Of a DNA stretch of 64,000 nt, positions 25,632 through 35,819 are shown in pieces. A model generated the notes under the pieces. The model was not told the DNA's origin and ran no database searches. It saw only the letters and a program-made list of their open reading frames with translations. The DNA is taken from positions 1-64,000 of the forward strand of contig ARYC01017192.1 of assembly GCA_000711775.1 (NCBI GenBank), written 5' to 3'. The DNA is from Oxytricha trifallax. Its lineage: Eukaryota; Ciliophora; Spirotrichea; Sporadotrichida; Oxytrichidae. A program made the translations under genes and the position numbers. Every line of letters begins with the position of its first letter. The stretch's first letter is position 1.

Positions 25632-27461
25632 TCATAGTCTTTGATAATCGCCATTAAGTTAATTCATGGATTTCTACTGCTTAGAATGAAATGGAGAAGA
25701 AGAGCAAAACATTTCCTTCATTTCATTGGCACTTTAAGATTATTGTTACTTTTACTTTTCAGTTTTATTGTCTAGGAACTGATACTTTTTGGCAATTTAA
25801 ATGAGAAATAGATAACAATTAGATGATAAATTTATTTTATCATATGATTGAATGACTAGAATTCCACAAACACATATAAGACATCCTAGGGATATGAGAA
25901 GCATCTACCACCAAGTATAAAGCTAGAACTCATTAAAGATCAACCCACCGCAAAGTATATTATTAAGAATCACTGAACTTTAGTAGATGGGGATGACTTC
26001 AAGCTGATTGTAGTACTTTAAGCCTGTGTTTAAAGTGTACAACTGTCCAATGATATTTACTCCACAAATAGCTAAGCAAATATATGGTAAGGGGTGAACA
26101 ACTAGCTCCATAATATCATGATTTTTCATCATTTCAGCCACTCCTTTGATAAATGAAGTAGTCATTCCTGACAGCAAACCTGAAGCCCAAGGATAGAGAA
26201 TTAATGGGATTCTAATCCATATCTTCTTGAAGTTAGGAGAAATCATCTTTAGATCTTGCTCATCTAGTTTTTAAACCTTTTCGATAAGTTTAGAGATAGT
26301 TGGCTCAACTAAATTGTCAGATTTTGTTCCCAAATCAAATTTATTTATTTTCTCCATATCTCTGTCTTATTCTTCTTTCATACTGTGAAAAAGAGGTGTT
26401 TAATTTTCATAATTAGTATGATGTGCAGTTGTGGGTGGCTAATTGCTATTTTTCTCATAATTCTAGTCATTATAACTTGTCATACCATAGTTTGACTCTC
26501 TATCGACATCAATTGGTATCTAAGATCTAAACATTCCATTGAAGTTCGTTTACTACTCATTTATTCCAACATGAGTGTTAGGAATAAGTTTCTTAGAATC
26601 TTCAACATCAAAAGACAGCTACCTAAGCAATTGTTACTTATTTTGGGAATGGCTTTCTAATTGTGAAAGATTATCTGTGTCACTTTCTTTCCCGAGACGA
26701 CTCTTGTCTAGGAAGCTCTCTAATAGCTCTCTATAATATTTAGTCAAAAATATTATTACCCTTACCCCTTGTTTTTAGCGTCTTAAAATAGATGGTGGAT
26801 GCAAACAATAACTCTAAATTAAATGTTAAGTAAATTAATGCAAATTTATACAAAAGAAACTTACTTTTCTCCTACTTTATATGCAGCTAACAAAAAGAGA
26901 ACTGTAATAATCATCAACACTATAGATTGAGTCGAAGTGTATTTGCTAACGAGTTCCTAAATTTAGAATTAGAAATTGAAATCCCTACTTCTATTGTCAA
27001 TGGTATTGGTTTAAAAATAATTATAAAGTTAGTAGTTAGATAAGATCACACAAAGTGAAGCCCCAAGCGAAATCAAAATTATAGAAAGTAAATCATATCT
27101 CGTGAATTCTTCACCCAGAAGTCTTGTAGCTAGTATACTGTTGAACACTAGTGTAAGGGAAGATGTTGAACTGAGAGTTATCTAATCAGCAAATGCCAAG
27201 CTCACTATATCATTCTAATTTAAGAAATGCCCATAAAAGCTCAAGAAGAATTTCAAAACACATTATCTTACCGATATTTATGACTGCTCCCAACACGATC
27301 AAAGCAAATCCACACATAAATTGCCAAGTGAACACATAACTGATTTTCTCACTAGGATTGTTTTCGAGTCTTAGATGAGCAAATTTGTAAAATATGTAGC
27401 CCAAAGAGTTGATAAAAGTTGCTAGAGTAACAGCTAGCAAAGCTATGCCTGCCTGATTCAT
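25632..27461 (-). CDS. NIPA-type magnesium transporter (DMT superfamily)
   Basis: Multispanning membrane protein. The N-terminal half reads MNQAGIALLAVTLATFINSL and FMCGFALIVLGAVINIGK. A 50-60 nt intron (GTAAGATAATG to AAATTAG) leads into DIVSLAFADQITLSSTSSL and LVFNSILATRLLGEEFTRYD, matching the NIPA signature in which a helix with small residues precedes the LGE motif. A long hydrophilic Ser/Asn-rich loop follows (about 26,280-26,730). The last four helices come next, including WASGLLSGMTTSFIKG, LPYICLAICGVNIIGQLY and VIPIYQSSVILNNILCGGLI. The C-terminal tail is Gln/Lys-rich and ends in TGA at 25,632. NIPA proteins move Mg2+ across plasma or endosomal membranes; the substrate is inferred from the family. 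The long central loop is atypical. Confidence 0.82.
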
Positions 27462-27839
27462 AAATTTAAAAATTAATTACGTTAATTAGCTCGAGATAAC
27501 CTTTTAATTATCAACTTATTTTCGTCAAAAAACGAGATTACCTGATTATTATAATGCCTCTAATATTTTTAGCTGTTGCAAATATTTATAATTAGAGATA
27601 GTGATCGTTTAAAACAAATAAAATTTTATTTTGTAAATGTCGCATTTAAAATCTCACTCTCGCAAGTTATCTTCGAATCATAAATCCAGCAATCATAAGA
27701 GAAACAAAAGCAATAACAGGTCTTTTGTTAGCAGTTAGCAATCTATTTTTTTAAAAAAGAATATTATATATATGCTATTATAGCATAATTATTTAATGAA
27801 TAACAAGCAAATAACCAATATTTCGATGAGTTATCCAGT
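27462..27839. promoter_or_regulatory. Divergent intergenic region
   Basis: A 378-bp AT-rich gap separates the start of the transporter gene (minus) from the start of the EF-hand gene (plus), so it should contain both 5' flanks. No recognisable promoter motif was found; the label rests on position only. Confidence 0.4.
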
Positions 27840-29997
27840 ATGTCAAAATCAAAGTTGGGTGAGTTATTGCTAACAATAGCTGAAGATGAACTCATAATTG
27901 AACAGCAAAGGCAAATGTTGGCTGGTCTTAAGGATTTCGAGCCATATTCAGCGTTCACAAGAATTGACAGAGAAAATAAGGGACACTTGACAGCCAGAGA
28001 TATTCAACAATTTATTAAGTAAGAATAAAACTATATATTTTTAACTAAAATTATAGGGAAAACGGTAGGAAAGTATTCTTAGAGAGTGAATGCAATTACT
28101 TGATTAAGTATTTTGATTCAGAATTCAATGGTCAATTGAACTATACAGAGTAAATTTAATTCAATTTAATTAAATTGATGTAGTTTCATGCAAATTATGC
28201 TGCCTTGTGACGATGCATACTTGAGAGCAGCTGCTACCTAAAGATAGAGCAAAAGAATTCTTTCTACTTAATTTTTACCTTAAACTGTTGAGCAAAGTTT
28301 GTCCTTACTGTTGGAGAAGTAAGAAAATTTCTTTAATAATTCAACAATATAGTGAAATTAATTTCCACTTGATAATTGAACAGTAAAAGAAAGATCTTGA
28401 AAATTGTCCAGATTTTAGTGCTAGAAGAGCATTTAAAGCAATTGACGAATTGTAGTACAAGTTTATTAACGAGGCTAACTTAAAAATATTCTTGAGAAAG
28501 ATGGGTCATTAAGTAGTCAAGAAAGAAACTGTAAGTATCTTAAGAAGGCTAGATCTTGATGGAGATACAAAGATTTCATTTCAAGAATTTGCAGAAGGTA
28601 TTAAGCCAGTCTCACCTGGGATTATTCCAAAAGAATTCAGAGACAGTGTAATATTAAACAGTCCACTAAAATCAATGAAGAAAAATGAAGCAGATAGAAT
28701 CTTATAATCTGGAAAGAAATCCTCAAGCAAGAAGTCTAGACCTAGATCTGCTGACAAAACTTCTTCAAGTTACAAGAATAAATAAAGAGATGTTTCTGCG
28801 AACAATACAAGCCAGTCATTTTATCAAGGAAGTGGTGGTGACTCCCCTAATAAATCAGTAACATTTAGTCAGAATGTAAATGTCAGAGAATTCGGAAGAA
28901 ATAATTAAGTCTCGCCATAAATTGATAGATCTACCATCAGAGTATAGGAAAATAAGAGTCCTATGAGATCAGGCACTAAATAATCTTAATTGAGTGAAAG
29001 TTTTATGCAGACTCCATATCAACACCGAGAGTAAAGAATAATTAATATTTTTAATGAGTAATTGAACACAAACCTAGAATACTCAGGAACTTCCCCAATG
29101 AGAATTTTAAACACAAAACCTCAAGAAACGTAATAGACACTTTAGGCATCAGTATTTGCTCTTCCTAATGTTGATAGAAAACTTGATTTAACATAACAAT
29201 CACTTCATTTCTCTCCTCTTAAATCAACATTGAATTCATTTACAGGAAGTCAGATTCCATCCAAAGCGAAATAGGAGATTGTAAAAACTATGGTTGATTA
29301 AGTTTATTTGGAAAAAGAATTGGAAATTATTAAAACCGAGCTAGCTAGAGTTCAAGAATTTTCATGCATGGCAGCTTTTAAAGTATTTGATTATCACTAG
29401 AAAGGATTCTTATCTATATCTGAGATGCAAGACTCTGTATAAGACCTTCTTGGACCCACTGCTGCTAATCATCTTAATGAAATTAATCTTATCTTCAAGA
29501 GATATGACCAAGACAATCACTCCTTATTATGTTATAATTTAATTAAAATTTAAGCATTTTGTTATTAAAATGATGGCTAATTAAGTTTCCAAGAATTCTG
29601 CAAGGTCTTAATGCCTTTAGATGTGTATTTGGGCGTTTAAATTTCAGAAAGACAAGATATAAGACTTAGTACAGATGCTTTAGATGTTTTGAGAAGATTA
29701 ACGAGAGCCCATTTGAATATTGAATAATCACACGAATACTTAAGATAAAGACTTATTAAGGTGCTAGATCAAGAAGCTTCTTCATTGTAACAAAGTTTCC
29801 AAGAACTAGATAAAAACAACAAGGGATACTTGAGCATATATGATGTTGAAGACTTAATAAGTGAGTATAAGAGAGTGAGAGCAAGTGAAGTTGTAAAGGA
29901 TGCCGAGTTAGTAATGGCGATGTATGATAAGTCATCGGAGAGAAGAATCAATTTGAATAAATTTGTCATCCAGTTAACACCCTTAAGAAACTATTGA
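27840..29997 (+). CDS. Large multi-EF-hand calcium-binding protein
   Basis: Starts MSKSKLGELLLTIAEDELII. Three short GT-AG introns (34-38 nt) lie before 28,360. EF-hand loops are visible at DRENKGHLTARDI, DSEFNGQLNYTE, DLDGDTKISFQEF, DQDN/DGQLSFQEF and DKNNKGYLSIYDV. A disordered Ser/Lys/Gln-rich centre separates two hands on one side from the rest. The architecture resembles ciliate calmodulin-like scaffold proteins, but no orthologue is assigned. The fourth loop is interrupted after DQDN by 54 bp of AT-rich sequence bounded by AAT repeats. Those 18 codons contain no TGA, so the insertion stays open but would destroy the calcium loop if translated. Ends RNY-TGA at 29,995-29,997. About 650 residues, cytoplasmic, no signal peptide. 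Confidence 0.85.
29518..29571. other. 54-bp excision-type segment inside an EF-hand loop
   Basis: AAT at 29,515-29,517 recurs at 29,569-29,571. Between them lies an AT-rich block with no GT at the left end or AG at the right end. Removing the block and one AAT joins GACAAT to GATGGC, giving the canonical loop DQDNDGQLSFQEF. I interpret it as a short internal eliminated sequence with a 3-bp pointer; it could also be a tolerated in-frame insertion. Confidence 0.62.
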
Positions 29998-30112
29998 AAT
30001 AATAAGTATGCATTACATTTATAAATTATAACCAGTGAATTTAAATTTTATTCAACTCTAATAAATGTTTTATTCATTTTACAATAAGATATCTAAGAAA
30101 AATGAAAATAAA

Positions 30113-31316
30113 TCAATCTTATTGTAAAATATACTTTGGATTATCAAGATTACTCTATTTCTGCTTAAATTCAATTTTCTATGTGATAACTTTCATCAAT
30201 AAATTTTTGTTTTCTTTATCTAATAATTTTTCATCTCTTGTGGAGGACATTGCCTTTCTTTTATATTGAATTTTAGGCAATTTTCTTATGTATTTCATTT
30301 TATTTTATAATTTAAAAATTAAGATGGTATTTTTAATCTAATCATAAAAAATTATCATAATTAATCTAATTTTTTATTTTAAATAAGTATAATTAAATTA
30401 TATGCACATAAAAATGTTAATATGTGAGATAAAAAGTCATTATTCGTTTATTTAACTATAAATTTTTATGCATATATTATTTTCATTTTTTAATCGATCT
30501 AAAAGAATTCTTTAAAATTTTAACTTGCAAGACTTACATTAAGCATTGACTGAACATCATTTTGATTAAATTAAGTTTAAACAATAGCCTAGTGATTCTT
30601 ATTCATATTATCTTAGAGAAATACTGTTTTAGTTTTTAGGAGTTTATCACTCATTTCAGGTAATGTACCGAAGTATTTATTATTAGCTTGAAAATTTCTG
30701 CTTGTTTTAAATCCAAGACTCAATCCCTATTCATTGATATTTCTTGAAATAAATCCATTTGATTTATTTTTATCGATAAAATCTTGCTTTTTTAAATAAT
30801 TGGTTCTGTCTTGAGATATTTATCTAAATGTCTTGGGAAAGAACACTCTCTCTTTATCATCGTTTAAAATGGTAATTGTAAAAGAAATTAAAGAATTAAA
30901 CAGTATTCTTGGACATTTGCCTAATTAATTCTCCAAGCTTGAGTGTTGGATTGATTACTTTATTAGTTTTCTGCCTTGAAAGTATTAAAATATGCCTCAA
31001 TTAATTAAATTTTCTTGCAATTTATTTTTTATATACTCATAGTTGAATTGCTGCATTGTCTATTAATAGAGTGATTCTATTGTTGCTTAAAGCTAGATGG
31101 CAGTTTATCATATCTTGGATGTAGGGATCTATTAACTAAAAATGAACCATTATGTGAGTTAGATCGATTTGGTAAACCAGGAGACTCTGGTTAAGGCATT
31201 ATTTTCAGCATAGAAATGCTAATATTTCTGTAATTTGGGGCATCTTAATTTATTTTTCTCATTTATTAGTGCTTTATATTGTTTTTCAGCAAAAGCTTTC
31301 CAGTTTGCTAATCCAT
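30113..31316 (-). CDS. Unknown small Gln/Asn-rich protein
   Basis: ATG at 31,316 opens MDQQTGKLLLKNNIKHQQMR and stays open through LHPRYDKLPSSFKQQ and YFNTFKAENQQSNQS. An intron of about 50 nt, starting GTTTAATTC, restores phase into RVFFPKTFRQIS. The frame continues to KLLKTKTVFLQDNMNK and NDVQSMLN, then a GTAAGTC donor. A possible last exon at 30,113-30,300 reads KYIRKLPKIQYKRKAMSS and DKENKNLLMKVITQKI, ending in TGA. That last segment is weakly like the conserved block of CFAP97-type proteins, which I do not consider proven, and its linkage across about 230 bp of AT-rich sequence is a guess. No domain is recognised; no signal peptide. Confidence 0.5.
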
Positions 31317-31564
31317 TATATTATTATTTTATACTATATAAATGATTTTACAGCCTTGATATGTTACTTGAAATTCTTGTGAAGTGAATTATAATGAAGA
31401 ATATATTTTTTTTGAGAATAGATTTGAACATGTATTATAGAAACTAAATTTAACTTTGCAAGGATATGTTGAATCAGAGTGTTTAGCGTGTTGCTAATAT
31501 ACCCTTCGCTCTTTCTATTGAACATTATGTATTGGAGATTATTTGTCTCTTCATTCTTTTGATG

Positions 31565-33588
31565 ATCAAATGTCGTCTCCTAGTAGGTCCATGACTTCCT
31601 TCATGAAGTCGTCGTTATCTGGGTCTTCTTTATATTTGATGGCCATATCTAGTGCTTCTCTGAATATCAAGACTACATTGGTGCCGTCTGCTGCACTCAC
31701 GAAGTTGAAGGGTACTCCAAGATCCTCCACGAATTTATATTTTCTTTGTGTAGCTCTCTCGTCAATATCAATTTTATTGGCAATTATAACCTAAATAATA
31801 TTATAAATAGTTCTAAGAATATTCTATCAATAGTCACTTATATGATAAAGATTAGCAACTCAAGATGATCAAAAATAGTAACTTAAATTTGAAATTAATA
31901 TAATTTAGTCTTTTATTTTTAAAATTATCTCAACAACAACAAAAAATCATCTAAATTATTAAAATTAGCTGGGAATTTAAATTTTTTTCTTTATTTAAAT
32001 GTTTTATCTAAAATAAATGAAAATTCTAAAAAACAAAATTAAAAACAAATAAAATAATAAGTAATATTTTTAGGGCATTAAATGATAATGCATGGAATTT
32101 TAGGGCATTAGTTACGCATCTCTTTGTACCATCCCTTCAAGTTTTGGTAGGTAACTTTTCTGCTTGCATCAAAGACCAAAATTGCTGCATGTGCTCCGAA
32201 ATAATAACTTAAGATTCTAAAATTTGTTTGAAAACTTCACAATTTTATCAGTCTATAGATATTACTACTTCATAAAATGTGCAAGGATCATTTACAGTTT
32301 TAAAGTTGAAATATATTAATATTATCACAGATTTTAAACCTTTGTCAGTTTATTTCATTGTTAAATTTAACTAACTAATAACTTGGGTGCAACTCATTGA
32401 AAGATTCTTGGCCAGCTGTGTCCCAGATATCTGAAAACGTTATATGAATATTAAAATATATAAAACTGATTATGAGACAATATCTCTTTAATTACTAGAA
32501 CACTTACCCACTTTGTATTCTTTGCTGTTACTACCAAGATCCCCCCCCAGACCCCCCGGTCCCCCCACCCCCACTACCCCCCCATACCCCTCCCCACCCC
32601 CATTAAAATATCCCATTTCATATCAAATTTTGTATCTACAGGGTGTAAATCGATCTCCTTCTTGACATCTCGATTATAGTTTATGAAATATAAATTGAAA
32701 AACTTTTTCATATTATTTTTAATGAAAGTAAAATTTTTATATACAATGATACAAAAATATTTTTTAAAAATTTTTTGTCCCTTAAATCAACTTCATTCGA
32801 CATAATTCGAAGAAATAGTATGAGTAATTTTTTAAGTTTTTTTTTTCTGCATTTTTTAAAAATGATAATGGATAAAATTGTTATAAAAAAATGCAGAAAA
32901 AAAAAACTTAAAAAATTACTCATACTATTTCTTTCAATTATGTCGAATGAAGTTGATTTAAGGGACAAAAAATTTTTAAAAAATATTTTTGTATCATTGT
33001 ATATAAAAATTTTACTTTCATTAAAAATAATATGAAAAAGTTTTTCAATTTATATTTCATAAACTATAATCGAGATGTCAAGAAGGAGATCGATTTACAC
33101 CCTGTAGATACAAAATTTGATATGAAATGGGATATTTTAATGGGGGTGGGGAGGGGTATGGGGGGGTAAGGGGGAAACTGGGGGGGTTTGGGGGGGGATC
33201 TTGGTAGTAACACTTTGCCATTAACTGTGGTGTTGTGTCTGTACATAGTCAAGGCATGTGTAGATGATGTCCTCTCCTCACTATAATTTACTTTTTATAA
33301 AACAATTCACATAAGTATTTCAAGTTTATTGAATATATTTAGAATGTTCTCTCTCTCTCTTTTTTACACTCTAGTTTCATAATTCTATATTCTTTAACAC
33401 TTACTAGTCATTCAACAAGAATCTCTCTGTAAGCCTAGAACAAATGTATTATATTTTTATGATGAAATTTACTTTGATTTTCCTACTGCTGAGTCCCCCA
33501 AGAGAATCAATTTTAGGTCGGCAAGGGGAATTTCCTTAGCTTTTTGAACTTTCTTGTCTAGGTTCTCTAGTGTCTTTTATTTATCCAT
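31565..33588 (-). CDS. RABL2: RABL2-type small GTPase, interrupted
   Basis: RABL2 is a Rab-like GTPase that acts in intraflagellar transport and ciliary entry. ATG at 33,588 is followed by LADLKLILLGDSAVGKSK (P-loop), a 37-nt intron, KLTERFLLNDY, a second intron, and HALTMYRHNTTVNGK. The G3 motif DIWDTAGQESFNELHPSY, VFDASRKVTYQNLKGWYKEM, the G4 motif ANKID and the G5 motif FVSAADGTNVV follow. The C terminus is KEVMDLLGDDI-TGA. Residue order and spacing match RABL2 almost one for one, and no prenylation motif is present, as in the family. Three segments break it: the palindrome at 32,526-33,212, 32,211-32,384 and 31,790-32,088. Collapsing the flanking repeats of each restores the family spacing. 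As it stands the palindrome would destroy the product. Confidence 0.9.
31790..32088. other. 299-bp excision-type segment in the RABL2 gene
   Basis: ATAA (TTAT on the coding strand) occurs at 31,786-31,789 and 32,085-32,088. On the coding strand the left side reads AAAATTCCATGCATTATC with no GT donor nearby. Joining at TTAT gives PCIIIANKID, the same length as the human segment PCIVVANKID. The other side has an AG, so a non-canonical intron cannot be excluded. A 13-bp motif TTTTAGGGCATTA is repeated at about 32,068-32,080 and 32,098-32,110. Confidence 0.58.
32211..32384. other. 174-bp direct-repeat-bounded segment in the RABL2 gene
   Basis: TAATAACTT (AAGTTATTA on the coding strand) occurs at 32,202-32,210 and 32,376-32,384. 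Keeping one copy gives HPSYYFGAHA, matching RABL2 length exactly. GT-AG splicing inside the repeats is also possible but would add two tyrosines. It is therefore either an eliminated segment with a 9-bp pointer or an intron with repeat-like borders. Confidence 0.5.
32526..33212. mobile_element. 687-bp near-perfect palindromic element with G/C-rich arms
   Basis: The element begins TGTTACTACCAAGATCCCCC and ends with its reverse complement. The arms remain complementary almost to the centre near 32,870, with some divergence in the C/G-tract zone. It is flanked by CTTTGC at 32,520-32,525 and 33,213-33,218. Each arm carries a 60-70 bp block of C6-C8 runs (32,541-32,603; complement at 33,140-33,200), able to form G-quadruplexes or a long hairpin. 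Open frames inside are mirror images of each other and not credible genes. It lies in a RABL2 exon between VNGK and EYKV; removal with one CTTTGC copy restores NTTVNGKEYKV. A non-autonomous foldback or MITE-like element, possibly eliminated during development. Confidence 0.9.
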
Positions 33589-33787
33589 TTCTAATTTAAT
33601 AAAAATATTGCTCAAATCATATATAAGTCACAGAAAATATATAAATGAAGTTAATAGTATGTGAAGAATATTACAATTTTTGTTTAATTTTTGTATTTTA
33701 ATAGTTAATTTGAATTGAATAGCATTTTAAAACTCATTCCTAGTAGGATGTTTATTATTTATATTAAAAAATATTACAACTTTAAAA

Positions 33788-35684
33788 ATGATGCCCCCTA
33801 ACTTCGCAAACTTAGACCCCAATCTCTTGAAATAGCAGTCCTAGATGCTTGGTGGCATGAGTGATGAACAGCTTAAGGCGTAAATGGACAGAGCTAAACA
33901 ATTCATGCCAGGTATGGCTGGTATGAATTTGTCACCTGAAATGATCAGATAAGCAACTCAAGCCATGAATAACATGAGTCCTGATCAAATAGATCAGATG
34001 AAGAGAATGGCTGCTCAATAATAATTTGGAGCAGGCGCACCCAACATGGGAGGAATGCCTAACAATTAAGCAAACAATGCAGGTGGTTTCACTAATAACA
34101 CCTAATAGTAATAAAAATGGGGAGATAACTCTCAACCTTAGAGCAAAGCCAGTAGCAGCATTAAAGAATTAAATGAAGCCAATAAACTCAAGGAAGAAGC
34201 GAATTAGTTTTACAAGGAACAGAAATACGAGAAAGCATGCGAAAGATACTATGAATCTATTAACTCTATCAGATTCAATGACAGTTTGAAGAACAATGCT
34301 GAAGCCAGACAAGTAGAAATTGCTTGTCGCTTAAATGTGGCTTTGTGCAAATAAAACCTCAATGAGTATAATGTAGTCATTGATCAGTGTGAGCAAATAC
34401 TAGAGTATGAGCCTAAGAACTGGAAAGCCTCTTTTAGAATAAGTAACGCGATGTACCTACAAGCAAAGCAAAATAAGAGCAATGGCGGAACAATAAATAA
34501 CATCAGAGCTATTCATAATTATGCTAAGAAGGCACTTGATGGAAATCCAAAAGATTAGAAAATCATGGATTTCTATAGCGAAGTCAAAGTTAAATATGAC
34601 GAGTATGTTGAGAAACAGAAGGAAGAAGAATAGAAGGAGAGCTAAGAAGAAAATAAACAAGAAATATAAACTAATGATAGTGAATAAATCAACACCAGTA
34701 TTCCTTCAACTACATCGACATAGAGTTAACCTCCGATTTAATTGAGTAATCCATTGGCAAATTTGCCAGAAGAAGAAAAGATAAACTTAATTAAGCAGGG
34801 AACAGAGCGTTTGAATAGCATGGATGATCAGCAGTTGAAAAATATGGTAGACGCCATGAAAAACAATAAAGAATAGATGAAGTAGATGTATCGTGGGTAG
34901 GGGATGGAAATGAGTGACTAGCAGTTAGAGATGATGACAAACATGATGTCGCCTGAGATGCTTAAGAATGCTAGTTAAATGATGGCTTCCAATCCTGATC
35001 TCATGAAAAATGTCAGTCAATAAATGAAAAATAGTAATGTGCAGCAAACAAGCACAAATAATAGTAGTAGTTAACCTAGTCAATAGACCAAAACTAGTCC
35101 CTGAAAAAATTAATTTTTATATTAATCCAGTAGAAGAACAGAAGGAAAGACAACCAGAAGAATAAAAGTAGAACAGTTAGTAACTATAACAACCTAACCC
35201 TTAATAAAATCAACAGCCCTTTAACCCAATTATGATGAATGCATTCGGAGGAGCAAACAACGGAGGAGATATGATGGGAATGATGAATAACATGATGAGT
35301 AACCCCATGGTTCAGCAAATGATGCAGAACCCAGACATGATGCGATAAGCAGCTTAAATGATGAGTGGTGGTCAGGGTGGAGCACCAGGCTCACTCGATC
35401 CAAACGCCATGCAAAACATGATGCAAAATCCTTCTATGAAGAACTTACTTGGCAACCCAGACATGATCAATTCAGCACTATCAATGATGAAGGACCCTGC
35501 TATGATGAACATGATGAAGCAATAAAATCCTAATTTGAATGTTGACATGATGGTGAAAGCTCTGGATGTACTTGCAAAATGCGCGAGTGCCTACAGAACA
35601 GTAAAGAGCGCCTGGTCTAATGTGTTTGTGAGACTGGCTGTCTTTGGTATCTTAGTCATCATTATATCTTACTATTTTGGATGA
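33788..35684 (+). CDS. TPR/STI1 protein with C-terminal membrane anchor (OEP61-like organisation)
   Basis: Starts MMPPNFANLDPNLLKQQ. Met/Gln-rich STI1-like repeats (MSDEQLKAQMDRAKQFMPG, LSPEMIRQATQAMNNM) precede a TPR block (ANKLKEEANQFYKEQKYEKA, LNVALCKQNLNEYNVVIDQC, PKNWKASFRISNAMYLQA). Further STI1-type repeats follow (MVDAMKNNKEQMKQ, MSNPMVQQMMQNPDMM, NPDMINSALSMMKDP), then a terminal hydrophobic helix (VFVRLAVFGILVIIISYYFG) ending in TGA. An intron of about 38 nt near 35,100 (GTCCCT to TCCAG) keeps phase. TPRs of this kind dock Hsp70/Hsp90 tails and STI1 repeats hold clients. The terminal helix predicts tail anchoring to ER or an organelle. The organisation resembles plant OEP61; orthology is not claimed. 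Convergent with the next gene, 135 bp apart. Confidence 0.83.
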
Positions 35685-35819
35685 ACTAGCTTGTCTAATA
35701 AATATTCTTACTTAATTTTACTTATAAATAGTCGACTAAGAAAAATCTACAACTTTCAATGTATCATAATACAAAACTCTCAATTGTATTATTGAAAAGC
35801 TAATATAAGAAATATTAAA

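Noticed and set aside
32708..33035. Two 86-codon open frames of nearly identical sequence on opposite strands
   Set aside because: They are mirror images produced by the palindrome and have A/T-run composition; not independent genes.
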